From Heterohyrax brucei (lineage: Eukaryota > Chordata > Mammalia > Hyracoidea > Procaviidae), in NCBI GenBank assembly GCA_028571685.1, contig CM053143.1:151770329-151834328 (forward strand): DNA of 64,000 bases. Direction: 5' to 3'. Below are positions 10,003 to 21,560 of this stretch, in pieces (positions within the stretch are counted from its first letter, which is position 1; every line of letters begins with the position of its first letter). Made by a program: the position numbers and the translations under genes. The notes under the pieces are model-generated. The model searched no databases and was not told where the DNA came from. It saw nothing but the letters and a program-made list of their open reading frames with translations.

Positions 10003-10824
10003 CTGCTTACAAGCTCTTGGTAGCTCTTAATCAAAATCTTCACTACAAAATTTCTCTTCCACCCAAGACCTGGCAGGAGTCTTTCATCTCCCTTCACTGG
10101 AACTCCAGGCACACAATCCCAGGCCCAGCAAGGTAGTTCCCTCATTCTTCTCTTCTCTGCCCTGTACGTCTCCAACTAACACACTCTGATGGGATGTGCC
10201 GTATGACTTTCTGGGGAATGAAGTTCTTTTCGTACTTTTAATGCTTTTCTCAGGTTCTGGTTGTTTTCTCTCACTTTATTTTCTTCTCAAAGAACTGGGA
10301 TGGATGGTTGGATTTGCATTTTCCTGTAACAGTGGGCTATGTTATCCAGATCAACATTCATACAGAAAACAACAGAAAAATGTTGGAAAAATATGGAAAA
10401 GAAATTAAAAGTAACAAAAATCTGGCACAATAGTAAAGAATTAAAAGGCCAAAAAATGACCTAAACCAAGGTCCCGGGAAGGTCGTTAGGCACAGAATTA
10501 ATTTTTACCCTAATGGCATTTGTTAATCCCAGTAAATTTGAGCTTTTGTTGTGATCGTCTTAAAAGATGAGGAATCAGAAATGAAAGCTCAGGGTCTACA
10601 TAAGATGTAAAGTCTAATAAGATACCTTCCCCCACAATACCCTGGGAGTCCTAAGGTCTATACACACAGAGTTGAGTGAACCAGAGATAAATGAGACCTC
10701 GAGCAGATTTTCAGTGTGAGTATGGAAATCTCAAGCCTTGGCCCTGGTAGGCCTAGGTTGGTTGTGTTTCCAGGGCCCTGTGAAAAGCAAATGCAAATCT
10801 TCTTTGAGGGAATAAAACCTGTCA
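10003..10824. other. unassigned interval
   Basis: No repeat family or conserved coding segment that I can support. An 82-codon minus frame (9927-10175) overlaps the adjacent SINE and a 70-codon plus frame sits at 10196-10408; neither has a recognisable motif. Confidence 0.5.
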
Positions 10825-11016
10825 GGTAACTTCAAGTCAACTACTACTCATAATAGCCCCATATGTGTCCAAGTAGAACTGTGTTCCACAGGATTTGCAC
10901 TGGCTGATTTTTTAAAAGATCTCTGGTTGTTTCTCCTGTTGACACCTCTGGTAGACTTGAACCTCCAACTCCTTGGATAGCAACTGAGCATATTAACCAT
11001 TTGCACCACTCCAGGA
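10825..11016 (-). mobile_element. AfroSINE, longer-body variant
   Basis: Antisense copy of a variant whose body reads GAACTGTGTTCCACAGG..TTGCACTGGCTGATTTTT, then GTAGACTTGAACCTCCAAC and head TTAACCATTTGCACCACTCC. The same variant recurs at 30975, 34430 and 56095, so it is a distinct subfamily. Confidence 0.78.
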
Positions 11017-11474
11017 CTCCCTTGGAAGAATGTAGGTAAAAAATATTCTTACAAATAATATTTCAAGTATAGTGAATAACACACCAAGATAGCAAAGGAC
11101 ACAAAGAAATAACACACTAGGACAATGATGAAAAGTCCTATTAAAATTAAAAATTAAGTAAGATCTGGTTAAAAAGCAGTATGTATGAAAAAGCGTTAAG
11201 GCCAATCCTTGGCTACAAGTGTAATGTTATTAGTAGTACCATGTAGGTGTGAAAGAGTTGCATTAATTGAAGTAGAACATTCAAAGCAAGGTGACAGTTG
11301 GCCAACTGGAAGGAGTGCTCTATTCCATTTGGTGCTGCTAGTCAGATATGGACATCACAGGCTGAAAGAGTGGTGACATCTTCAGGATAATAACCCAGGA
11401 GAATGGTGAGGAGTTGACCGCTGACCCCTGAGAGGTAGCAATTTTTAAGTTATTTTCAGATTCTTAAAGGAGAA
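11017..11474. other. unassigned interval
   Basis: AT-rich, with no feature that I can support. Confidence 0.5.
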
Positions 11475-11985
11475 ATTCATTATAATACTTCACTTTGTAT
11501 TCTTGAGCTGCTCTTTGAAATCTGTTTGGCTCTTTTGTTTTGTCATTTCTTTCTTTTGCTTTAGCTACTCAACATTCGAGAGCAAGTTTTAGAGTCTCTT
11601 CTGAAATTCATTTTGGTCTTTTCTTTTTTTCCTGTCTTTTGAATGACTGCTTGCTTTCTGTAGGTATGATGTCCTTGAACACCTTGTCTGACTTTGGTCA
11701 TTAGTGTTCAATGTGTCAAATCTATTCATGAGATGGACTCTAAATCCAGGTGGGACATACTCAAGGTCATTCTTTGGCTCCTGTGGATTTCTTCTAATTT
11801 TCTTTAGCTTCCACTTGAACTTCCATATAAGCAACTGATGATCTGTTCTACAGCCAGCATTGACCTTTTTCTGACTGCTGATATTGAGCTTTTCTATCAT
11901 CTCTTTCCACAGAGGTAGTGAGTTTGATTCCTATGTATTCCATCTTTGAGGTCTATGTCTATAGTTACCATTTCTGCTGGTAAAA
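11475..11985 (-). mobile_element. RTE (BovB-type) ORF fragment between EN and RT
   Basis: The minus-strand frame 11589-11900 encodes decayed RTE ORF sequence between the endonuclease and RT domains: a linker with DLEYVPPGFRVHLMNRFDTL, then KDRKKRKDQNEFQ. The equivalent plus-strand sequence is at about 26330-26560. Truncated at both ends, with no catalytic motif. Confidence 0.72.
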
Positions 11986-12094
11986 ACCTAACAACAAAAA
12001 TAACAAAGGACAGAAGCACTTGAATTGTTCTGGGTGTGTACACATATATAACTAATGTGTGTGTATAAATATTATTGTTTGGCAAATAGGAATG

Positions 12095-12262
12095 ACAAAT
12101 AATGGTAACTGTTTACTGAGCACCTACTGTGAACAAGTCATTTTACAGGAACATTTTTCATCAGTTCTCGTGACAAGCTCATAGATTAGGTATTGTTGTT
12201 ACTAGATATGAAGTTTAGTAACCAGCCCAGGGCAATAATGATACTAAGTCGTAACTGCTCCT
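12095..12262 (+). repeat. MIR-like SINE
   Basis: TTTACTGAGCACCTACTGTG, then TCATTTTACAGG and AGTAACCAGCCCAGGGCA follow the order of the ancient mammalian MIR consensus. Confidence 0.6.
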
Positions 12263-12264
12263 AT

Positions 12265-12404
12265 AAAAAAGTCTTACTGGCACATTGGTTTACACGCTGC
12301 GTATTGTTGCTTTCATTCTGCAGTGTTGCGGTAGAGTAGTTGTGATAAAGACTGTGCTTCTCAAAGCCTAAATTTCTGTATAAAAGTTTGCATTTTCCAG
12401 GGAA
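12265..12404 (+). repeat. possible ancient hAT (Charlie/MER-type) fragment
   Basis: GTAGAGTAGTTGTGATAAAG, TCTCAAAGCCTAAATTTC and AAAAGTTTGCATTTTCC resemble a common mammalian hAT-derived repeat ('GTTGC.ACAGAGACC...AAAGCCTAAAATATTT...AAAAGTTTGC'). This is tentative; no terminal inverted repeats are visible. Confidence 0.38.
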
Positions 12405-13635
12405 CATTTAGCTCAATTGGTCTAACATAGTTTATAAAGAAAATATTCTACGTCCTACTTTGGTTAAGTAAGCTTAGGGGTCTTAAAGACTTGTGAGCAG
12501 CCACCTAAGGTATTCCACTCATCCTACCCCATCTGGAGCAAGGTAGAGTGAAGGAAACCAAAGGAGCAAGGGAAAGATTAGTCCAAAGAACTAATGGACT
12601 ACAACCACCACAACCTCTACCAGACTGAGTTGACTGCAACTAGATGGTGCCCAGCTACCAGCACCAACTGCTCTGACAGGGATCATGACAGAAGATCTCA
12701 GACGGAGATGGAGAAAAATAGAGAACAAAATTCTAACTCACAAAATAAATAAATAAATAAAAACGGCAGGCTTACTGGTCTGTCAGGGACTGGAGAAACC
12801 CTAATAGTATGGCTCTTGGAGACCCTTTTAACTCAGTACTGAAGTCACTCCTGAGGTTCACCCTTCAGTCAAAGATTAGACATACCCATAAAACAAAACA
12901 AGATTAAATAGGCACACCAGCTGAGGGGGAAGGGCAAGAAGGCAAGAAGGGACAGGAAAGCTGGTGACAGGGAACCCAACGTCAGGAAGGGGAGAGTGTT
13001 GACATGCTGCATGGTTGGCAACCAGTGTCGCAGAACAACACATGTATTAGTGGTTGTTTTAGTCAACTGGTGCTGCTCTAATAGAAATACCACAAGTCGG
13101 TGGCTTTAACAAAGAGAAGTTTATTCTGACACAGTCCAGTAGGCTACAAGTCCAAATTCAGGATGTCCACTCCAGGGGAAGGCTTTCCCTCTGTTGTCCC
13201 TAAAGGAAAGTCCTTGTGCTACGTCACTCGTTGTTCAGGGAACATCTTGGCAGAGAAACCTCGGGTCTGAAGGACACTCTCTTCTGCTTTTAGGATGGTG
13301 TCAGGTTCCCAACTCTCTGCTTGCTTTCTTGTCCTTTTGTCTCTGGTAGAATGAAAGGTTAGAATGTAGTGCAAGCCACACTCCAGGAAACTCCCTTTGT
13401 AATGGAGCAGGGAGATGACCTTAGGAAAGGATTTACAGTCCCAACCTACTCCTCTTTAACACGCAACATAGGAAAATCACAAAATGGGGGACAGTCATAA
13501 AACATTGGGCATCATGGCCCAGCCAAATGGCTACACACATTTTTGGGGGGTCCCAGTTCGATCCATGACAATGGTTTTATCAGAAGCTAGTTTGCTTTGT
13601 AAATCTTCATCTACAGTACACTTACAAAAAAAATC
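12405..13635 (+). mobile_element. L1 3'UTR, split by an LTR
   Basis: Typical L1 3'UTR of this genome: AGCTCAATTGGTCTAACATAG, GGGGTCTTAAAGACTTGTGAG, GTAGAGTGAAGGAAACCAAAG, CTGACAGGGATCATGACAG, GGAGAGTGTTGACATGC. It resumes after the LTR with GAAGCTAGTTTGCTTTGTAA and TTCATCTACAGTACAC. ORF2 is absent (5' truncation). Confidence 0.82.
13055..13570 (-). mobile_element. ERVL-MaLR-like solo LTR inside an L1 3'UTR
   Basis: Antisense: TGTTTTAGTCAACTGGTGC at the left, GTCGGTGGCTTTAACAAAG, and AGTTCGATCCATGACA at the right edge. Flanks GTGGT (13050-13054) and ATGGT (13571-13575) fit a 5-bp retroviral-type TSD with one mismatch. Non-coding. Confidence 0.88.
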
Positions 13636-13639
13636 TTGT

Positions 13640-13865
13640 ATAGAAACTACCCCAAGAAGAAGCAAATCCTCAGAGACAGAAGATTGGTGGTCTCCAGGGG
13701 CTGAGGAAAAAGAAAATTAGGTGAAGGGCTTCTGTCTGAAGTAATGCAAGTATTCTCGAATTAGCTAGTGATGATAGCCACACAACTTTGTGAACATGCA
13801 AAAAACTAACAAGCTGTATATTTTTAAAAGGTGAGTTTTACAGTATATGACTTTGATCAAATCCA
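13640..13865 (+). mobile_element. older L1 3' end
   Basis: CAGAGACAGAAGATTGGTGG, TCTCCAGGGGCTGAGG, CTCGAATTAGCTAGTGATGA and CACACAACTTTGTGAACATG follow the 3'UTR order of ancient mammalian L1s. Non-coding. Confidence 0.65.
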
Positions 13866-14589
13866 TATAGACCATACTATAAAATTGATCTTATGTCTGA
13901 TTTTATAAACATAAAGGAGATGCTAGAGAAATTCTTTACAATGCTAGTATGTATTATATGGTTACCTGGCTTAAAAAATTAAATATAAAACTATAACATT
14001 GTATTTGCAAAAACCTGAGGAAAAATTAAGGTTGCAATTTATGAATATTAAAAGAACAGAAGCCGTTGGTGGCTTCAACAAAGTTTACGAAATTAAAAAT
14101 AATTTGTATCACAGTGTTAACAAATGTTTTTTAAACCTTTACAAGTTGTAAGAGAATATGATAAGCATTATGATAGATTATCTACAATAGACCAGTAGTG
14201 TGCTAGGCTTCATGGAGCTTGCATTAGAATTCAACAAGGGTCCTTCATTAAACTCTGGTTAAAGAAACATGACTAACATAGATGAAACAGTTGAAGAGCA
14301 ACATGTTTTATGACTAACTGACACACAAGCCTGTGGGCTCATAAAATTACAGTGCTGAATATTCCTTTGCACTATTTTTATCCCAAACTTCTCTTTTTAC
14401 AAAGAGAGTAGGTCCAGACTTTAGAAAGTAAATGTAATCAAGTTGAAAATAACACACAAACTTATCACCTCCTTCAACAGGTATTTTGTGACTGCCTGCT
14501 ATCTGCCAGGCATCTTAATTCCATTAATTTAAATTATTACAAGAATGACAATATTGCAACCTGAGGTTTGACTTAATTTTTTCAGTTCT
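13866..14589. other. mostly unassigned interval with an L2/MIR-like patch
   Basis: The patch at about 14466-14560 (CAACAGGTATTTTGTGACTG, then CTATCTGCCAGGCATC) looks L2/MIR-derived. Nothing else can be assigned and there is no coding potential. Confidence 0.45.
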
Positions 14590-14875
14590 TCCAACCTGAG
14601 AAATCCCAAGCATGTTCTTCCCTTTTAGTTTTGTAACTCTAAGGCTTTTCATATTCTACTAGTAATACTTTGTTTTCTGAAGCCATCCTTTGAAATCTTT
14701 GATTCAGCATTTTCACGTCATCATTCCTTCCATTTGCTTCAGGTACTCTACATTCTGGATCAAGTTTCAGAGTCTCTTCTGATATTCATTTAGGTCTTTT
14801 CTTTCTTTTGTGTTTTTTAATGACCTTTTTGTTTTTCTCGTGTGTGATGTCCTTGATGTCATCCTACAACTTATG
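14590..14875 (-). mobile_element. RTE (BovB-type) ORF fragment
   Basis: Parallel to 11500-11680 on the minus strand (TTCAGAGTCTCTTCTGATATTC, TTTAGGTCTTTTCTTTCTTT, GATGTCCTTGATGTCATCC). It derives from the linker between endonuclease and RT; no intact frame. Confidence 0.62.
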
Positions 14876-15140
14876 TGGTGAATTAATGCATAGTTAGTTG
14901 GTTTATTAAAGACTGCAAGTCACATATGGCCTGGAACCTTGAATGAGTAGGCCTCCTTTCAAAGTTAAGGCAAATAAATGGATACAGTAGAGTTTAATGA
15001 TGTTTGCCATAAGTCACTGAATTAGTATTCTTGTTTTAAAAGTCAATAGCCTATTGTGGAGAATGAAACAAAGGCATGAAAAATGTTATAGACCAACTGT
15101 TGAATGGGAAAATAAGTTGCTCTGTAAGCTTACACCTAAT

Positions 15141-15141
<1 letters not shown>

Positions 15142-15201
<60 letters not shown>
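15142..15201. repeat. (CA)30 microsatellite
   Basis: An uninterrupted run of about 30 CA units, the longest pure simple repeat in the window and likely polymorphic. The open frames across it (His/Thr one way, Cys/Val the other) are artefacts of the repeat. Confidence 0.97.
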
Positions 15202-15203
<2 letters not shown>

Positions 15204-15520
15204 GAAAAAAGTCAACAATAATTCAGGCTCGGTATTTCCCACTGTTAACTTGCTGAGGGAGGTGATTTCCACAATGACAGAAAGTATATTCTTGGTTGCT
15301 GTGGGGCTGAGGTAGGAGGGAAAGGGGAGTGATGCTAATAGACATGAGGTTTCTTTATTTAAATCAATGAGAATACTGTGGTAAAGAGAATAGACACAGT
15401 CTCTGACCTCGCGAGACTGGTGTCTGTGAGGAGACAGACAAGTAAAACAATTATTGCAGTACAGTGTTAACTGTGATGGGTATGGAAATGAAGGGAGTTG
15501 GGTCATCAGCATTTACACAG

Positions 15521-16022
15521 TGTCTTAGTCATGTAGCAATACCACAGATGTCAAAAGCGAAATACCACAAATGGGTGTCTTTAACAAAGAGAAGTTTATT
15601 CTCTCACAGTCAGTTAGGCTAGAAGTCCAAATCCAGGGCACTGGTTGCAGTGGAAGGCTCTAAAGGGAGGTCCTTGTCGTTAGTCTTCCCTTGGTCTGAG
15701 ACCATCTCAGCACAGGAACCTCAGGTACAAAGGACATGCTCTGCTCCCAGCGTTGCTTTCTTGGTAATATAAGGTCCCCATTTCTCTCTGCTTGCTTCTC
15801 TTTTTTATATCTCTAAAAAGATTGGCTTAAGACTATCTAATCTTACAGATATCATCAATATAACTGCCACTAGTCCATCTCATTACATCATAATGATAGG
15901 ATTTACATAACACATAGGGAAATCACATCAGCTGACAAAATGGTAGACTATCATGCAATACTGGAAATCATAGCGTAGTCATATTAACGGATATTTTGAG
16001 GGATGCAATTTAATCCACAACA
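15521..16022 (-). mobile_element. ERVL-MaLR-like solo LTR
   Basis: Antisense: TGTCTTAGTCATGTAGCAAT at the left edge, AATGGGTGTCTTTAACAAAG, GAAGTTTATTCTCTCACAG; right edge GCAATTTAATCCACAACA. Flanks CACAG (15516-15520) and TACAG (16023-16027) fit a 5-bp TSD with one mismatch. Non-coding. Confidence 0.88.
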
Positions 16023-16905
16023 TACAGGAAGTGACTTCTAAGTCAAAGTTTGAAGAATGACTAAGAGTTAGCTGGAGTAAGCAGGATGGGAAGCGCAGGA
16101 AGTAAATTACATTGTTTCTAGCCAGAGATGAAGCACATGACACATTTAAGGAACTGAAAAAGAAATTAGATGAGATTAAACAGGGTGGGAAGCAGGGCAA
16201 GGCTCCAGGTGCAGAACCAGATCATGAAGAGGCTCACATGCCATTTCAGGGAGTTAGGACTATTTCCTAAAAAGAAGAACCTAAAAAATGTCTTAAGGAG
16301 GAAGTGACACGATCAGATCTGAGTTTTCAAGAGATGACTGCAGAATGGAGAATGGATTCTGGTGAAGGCAAGATTGAAGGCATGTAAATTTAGGAGTCTA
16401 GAGGAATAATCTAGGTCAAAGATCATGTATCTAAACCAGCAGGATGGTCACGAGGACGACGAGAAGCAGATGAGAAGTAGACAAGTGGAAGAGATATTTT
16501 GGAAGTCTACTTGGCAGACTTCTGTAATGAATTAAAGTGAGTTATTAGAAAGGAGTCAAGGATTATTCTGAAGTTTCTGGAATAATGTTAGGCTTACAGT
16601 GTCTCTAAAGATATTCACATGAACATCTCTGATAGTCAGTGAGCTGTACATGTCTTAAGCTCTTGAGAAAGATTGACTAAGAGCTATACTAGTGAGTTAT
16701 TAAACTACAGATGGGAATTAATACCAAAACTAAAGAAAGTAGAATGCTCAGAGAAGGGACTTCAGGATAGAACAGGACTTCAAGTGAGGAGTATTAACAA
16801 GTTAAAAAAGGACAGAAGGAAGATGCCTGCAAAAAAAGAAGAAGTAAGAAGGTCAACAGGAAGAGAATCATAGAATCCAGTTGTCACAGAAGCCCAGGGA
16901 AGGTG

Positions 16906-17075
16906 AAAAACAAACAAACAAACCCATTACCATCAAGTCAACTCTGACTCATAGCTACCCTGTAGGGCAGAGTAGAACTGCCCCATAGCATTTATAAGGA
17001 GAGCCTGGTGGATTCGAACTGCCAACTTTTTGGTTAGCAGACGAACTCTTGACTACTACGCCATCAGGGTTTTCA
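16906..17075 (-). mobile_element. AfroSINE
   Basis: Antisense copy: (CAAA)n tail, AACTCTGACTCATAGCTACC, GTAGGGCAGAGTAGAACTGC, an undamaged box-B complement GGATTCGAACTGCC, and head CTACTACGCCATCAGGG. Confidence 0.94.
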
Positions 17076-17255
17076 AGGAGAAGTGGTCAAATTTGTCATG
17101 CGCCAAAAAGAGGTTAAGTAGGAGAAAGACTAAGAATTGGCTGTAACAAGGAAGTTACTGGTAATTTGGGGATTTCAGCAGAAACCTACATTTCAGTAAG
17201 TTGCTGAGTGAGCTGAGGATAAAGCCGTGAAAATAGTTGTTTTAAAGAAATAGTT

Positions 17256-17975
17256 TCAGGGGACATCTAGGTCACTTGACCTAGTTTATTAAGAAAATAC
17301 TCTGTATCCTACTCTAGTGAGTGTCGTCTGGGGTCTTAAAAACTAACAAGGGGCCATCTAAGAAGCATCAATCAATCTCAACCTACCTGGAGGAAAAAAG
17401 AATGAAAAACATCAAAGATGTAAGGAGACAGAAAGGGCTACATAAACCAGAGAGCCATTAACATGAGACCAGAACTAATGTTGTCTGGCTACCACCAATG
17501 ACTCCACCAACAGGGAACTCAACAAACAGTTTCTCATGGAATAGGAGAAGTGGGGTATGGAACTTGAACTCTAGTAAAAAGACCAGACTCAATGGTGTGA
17601 CAAACTATAGGTTCATTGGAAGACATGGCTCCCGACCATTAGTTCAGAACTGAAACCAGTCCACAAGCTAGCTCTTCAGATAGAGATTGAATGGGTCTAT
17701 AAGACATAAAACGTTAATGGTGAAGAGTGTACTTCTCAGCTTAAGTAGATACATCAGACTAACTGGGCAGCTGCGTCCAGAGGCAAGAAGGGAAAGCAGA
17801 GGTGCACAGGAGTTGGTTGAATGGACATGGGAAGTAGAGGGTGGAGAGGAGGAATGTCCTGCCACAGAGTAGGGAGAACAGCTAAGGTCATATAACAAAC
17901 TATGTTAAGTTTTTTATGGGAAACCAATTGGGAATGTAAACTTCCATTAAAACACAATTTTATGTATGTACACAC
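17256..17975 (+). mobile_element. L1 3'UTR
   Basis: AGGGGACATCTAGGTCACTT, GTCTGGGGTCTTAAAAACTA, AGGGGCCATCTAAGAAGC, GTCTGGCTACCACCAATGAC, GGAGTTGGTTGAATGGACAT and terminal GGAATGTAAACTTCC are L1 3'UTR landmarks. It is 5'-truncated. Open frames on both strands at 17668-17981 are chance frames in this UTR. Confidence 0.8.
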
Positions 17976-18744
17976 ACACATAAGAAACGGGCCTGTGATG
18001 TAGTTGGAAAGAAATGTGGACTCAAAGTTTTCTTAAAGGAAACTAACAACAAGGGTTGGAGAGATAGAAAGCCACAACAGGATAAACAAGGAAAAAAGAA
18101 TAAATTCATGAAGACTAAATAATACACTATTAAAAGAAATATTTAGTTGTAGAAGAAATCAAAGGCAAGATTAAAAATTTCCCAGAATCAAATATAAATG
18201 AAAATACAATGTATCAAAACTTTTGGGATACAGCAAAAGCAATACTCAGAAGGAGAATTATAACAATAAATGCCTACACCAAAAAAGAACAATCTAAAGT
18301 CATTAACTTAAACTGAATACTTGAACAAACAGAAAAAGAAGAATAAACGTAACCAAAAGCTATCAGAAAAAAAACATACCAAAAAGGTAATAATAATGAT
18401 CAGGACAGAATTCAATGAAATTGAAAATAGAAAAACAATTGAAAGAACTAACAAAACCAAAAGTTTGTTCTGGGAAATGATCAATAAAATAGACAAACCC
18501 TTGGTAAAATTGATAAAGCAAAAAGTAAAAGAGGCAAATGATCAAATGAAGAAATGAACTGCCCACATTACAAGTACTCCAACAGAGGTGGTGATCATAC
18601 TGAAATGCAGTGAAAATTCTACTCCAGCAGATTTGAAGACTGGATGAAACGAACACATTCCTAGAAACATGCTACTTGCTCAAATTAACACAGAGAAAGA
18701 AAATGTAAACACCCGTTAAAAAAGAAGAGACAGCAGCCAAAAAA

Positions 18745-19302
18745 CACATGCGGACATGTTCACGATTTTTAGTTATTAAAGAAATTCAAATCAAGATGAC
18801 AATAAGATACCATCTCACCCCAACAAGACAGGCCATGATCCAGAAAACACAGAACAACAAATGCTGGAGAGGCTGTGGAGAAAGTTGAACCCTCCTATAC
18901 TGTTGGTGGGGTTGCAAAATGGTCCAGTTCCAGCCTCTTTGGAAAGCAATCTAGCACTTCCTTAAAAAAATGGATATCGATATACCACTTGACCCAGTAA
19001 TTCCACTACTTGGAATATATCCTACAGAATCAAGGCCTTTCACAACAACGGACACATGCACCAGAATGTGTATCGCAGCACAGTCCACTATAGCAAAAAG
19101 ATGGAATCAACCCAGATGCCCAACAACAGAAGAATGGATAGGTAAACTATGGTACGTATACTCAATGGAGCACTACGCAATGATAAAGAATAACGATGAT
19201 TCCAGGAAACATCTCCTAACCTGGTTTCAACTGGAAGACATTATGTTGAGTGAAAGTAGTCAGCAACAAAAGGGCAAATATTGTATGAGACCTCTACGAT
19301 AA
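18745..19302 (+). pseudogene. L1 ORF2p C-terminal fragment
   Basis: Encodes the end of L1 ORF2p: the Cys-rich region CWRGCGES..LLYCWWGC with frame damage near 18880-18960, then an open 110-codon frame (18970-19302) with DTCTRMCIAAQ, WNQPRCPTTEEW and the terminal LEDIMLSE..MRPLR. It lacks the RT and endonuclease domains, so it is catalytically dead. The stop is followed by the G-rich tract and 3'UTR. Confidence 0.85.
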
Positions 19303-19354
19303 AATCCCCAAAACAGACTTGTGTATAGAAGAAAAGACTCTTTGACAGCTGCAA

Positions 19355-19384
19355 GGGAGGGGAGGGAGGGTAAGGGGGTGAGGG
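19355..19384 (+). other. G-rich tract after ORF2, G-quadruplex-like
   Basis: Five runs of three or more G with short spacers (GGGAGGGGAGGGAGGG, then GGGGG, GGG) directly after ORF2. The same position in the L1 at 29095-30944 carries an equivalent tract. G-rich tracts at the start of L1 3'UTRs are a known feature. Confidence 0.7.
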
Positions 19385-20340
19385 TTTAGTTTAGACAGTT
19401 GCTAGAAATCTGGTTGGGAGAAAGCAGTGATAACACACATTAGGAACAAGAACAACATTAAGTGGACTTCAGCATAACTTGAGTACTCCTTCCATCTTAA
19501 CCCAATATTGCAAAGATAGAGTAGCTGGGGTGGGGGGCAGGGGACCATGCACTTAGGCGAAATCAAGGCCGATTGGCACAACTAGCATTCTGCTAAGAGA
19601 GTTCTCTGCACCCCGCATTGTTGAGTGGTGTCTGGGGTCTTAAAAGCTGCCAAGCTGCCATCCGAGGACACAGCAAATGGTCCCAACTCAGCAGGAACGG
19701 ATGCTCACCGAGGACCAAAATGACATGTGGTAAAGACAACCTAGAAGATAGAGAGACCCACAAGAGTGGGTGCCTACATCGACTTCGGACCGGAAGAACT
19801 GGATGGTGCCCGGCCACCACCAGTGATAGCCACGATGGAGCTCACAGAGAGAAGTGTCACTGGCAACACAGGAATGAAAAGAGGTGCATCCTGAGATCTC
19901 CACTAAAAGACCTCAGTTGATGGTCCAGTGGTTTGGGGGTTCCCCTGAGAGTATGACCCCCAGCCCTGATGCCGCCCTTACCCATAAATTATAACAAAAG
20001 TTCACTCTTTGGACACGAATGGATTGGACTTGGCAATGCAGAGTGACCATACATTGGATGCACTTTATGGTTCTATACATCTATAGGATATCATCCTGCT
20101 GACCTCTGGCTGGAGGAAGGACAGTGGGTGGACAGAAGGGAAAAGGAGGCTGTTGGGAGGATGAGACATGTATGGAGCAGAGAGGAATAGTGTACTGTCA
20201 CCAGACAGGGAGAGCAGTGGAAGCTGCATATAGGTGGACATGTAAATTTACATGGGAATGTACATTTTCACTCAGTCATGTTAAATAAAAAATAAAAATA
20301 AAAAAAGAAGAGATAGAGGATGTCATCAAATAGCTGCTAA

Positions 20341-20367
20341 AAAAAAAAAGAAAGAAGAAGAAGAAGC
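20341..20367. repeat. A-rich / AAG microsatellite
   Basis: A short poly-A run followed by (AAG)n inside the old L1 ORF2 remnant. Confidence 0.85.
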
Positions 20368-21039
20368 TACGCCCAGGATCAGATGGCTACTCTACTGGAG
20401 AATTCTGCCAAACATTTAGAGAAAAGTTGATACCAATCCTACTCAATCTCTTAAAAAACACAGAAGAGGGAGGAACACTACTAAATTCTTTCTATGAAGC
20501 CAGCATAACCCTGATACCTAGGCCAGGAAAAGACAGACCAGAAAATGAAAATTACAGACCAATATCCCTTATGACTATAGAAGCAAAAAATTTCAACCAA
20601 ATTCTAGCTAACAGACTGCAGCAACATTAAAAAAAAATGTCATGCACCATGACAAAATGGAATTCAGCAAATATTACAAGGATGATTCAATATTAGAAAA
20701 TCAATCACTTTAAAACTACCATATAAATAAAACAAAAGAAAGAACCATATGATCATATCAATTGATACGGAAAAGGCATTCGATATAATCTAAAAGCCTT
20801 TCCTGATAATATCTCTCAGCAAAATTGGAATAGAAGAGAAATTTCTCAACATAATTAAGGGCATATATGCTGGCATGCAAAACCAAAAGCCAACATTATG
20901 CTTAACAAAGAAAGATTGTGAGCCTTCCCTCTGAGAATGAGAACGACATAAGGATGTCCATTATTACCTCTCTTAAGTCAACATGGTGATGGAAGTCCTA
21001 CGCAAAGCAATAAGACAACACAGAGAAATGAAAGGTATC

Positions 21040-21560
21040 TGTACTAGACTCAGTTGTGTCCTCCTAAAAATATCTTGTCAATTAGGCTGGGCCATGATTG
21101 CAGAATTGTGTAGTTACTCACTGTTTTGTCACATGACGTGACTTTCCTCTGTGTAGTACATCCTATATCTATGATGTTGATGAGATGGGATTATCAGCAG
21201 TTATGTTAATGAGACAGGATGCAATCTGTAAGATTGGATTGTGTCTTCAGCCAATCTCTTTTGATATATAAAAGAGCAAATCTAGCAGAGAGACATGGGG
21301 GACAACGTATCACCAAAAAGGAAGCGCTAGGAAAATAGCATGTCCTTAAAACCAAGTCCCTGTGCTGAGAAACTCCTTTACTGGGGAAGATTGATGACAA
21401 GGGTCTTTCTCCAGTATCTACAGAGAAGTAAAAACCTCCCTGGAGCTAATGCCCTGAATTTGGACTTGTAGCCTACTAAACAGTGAAAGAATAAATTTCT
21501 CTTTGTTGAAGTCGTCCACTTGTGGTATTGCTGTTATAGCAGCACTAGACGACTAAGACA
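21040..21560 (+). mobile_element. ERVL-MaLR-like solo LTR, sense
   Basis: Sense copy: CTCAGTTGTGTCCTCC at the start, TATGTTAATGAGACAGGATG, TCTAGCAGAGAGACATGG, then AAAGAATAAATTTCTCTTTG (polyadenylation region) and the end CACTAGACGACTAAGACA. It splits the L1 RT domain just before the catalytic motif. Non-coding. Confidence 0.88.

Larger units (their letters stand above)
15340..17255 (+). repeat. ancient dispersed repeat, split by an LTR and a SINE
   Basis: Heavily diverged blocks keep the order of a long ancient mammalian repeat: GAGACAGACAAGTAAAAC; after the LTR, AACCAGATCATGAAGAGGC, GAAGTGACACGATCAGATCTG, GGAGTCAAGGATTATTCTG; after the SINE, AGAAGTGGTCAAATTTGTCA and AGAGGTTAAGTAGGAG. I cannot name the family. 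Non-coding. Confidence 0.5.
18732..20301 (+). mobile_element. younger 5'-truncated L1 with 13-bp TSD
   Basis: ORF2 C-terminus plus a nearly full 3'UTR and A-rich tail, flanked by AAAAAAGAAGAGA at 18719-18731 and again at 20302-20314. It interrupts the older ORF2 remnant and is much less diverged than its host. 5' truncation removed the promoter, ORF1, endonuclease and RT. Confidence 0.9.

Noticed and set aside
15051-15512. 153-codon minus-strand frame and 79-codon plus frame
   Set aside because: The central part is the (CA)30 repeat (alternating Cys/Val or His/Thr). There is no domain.
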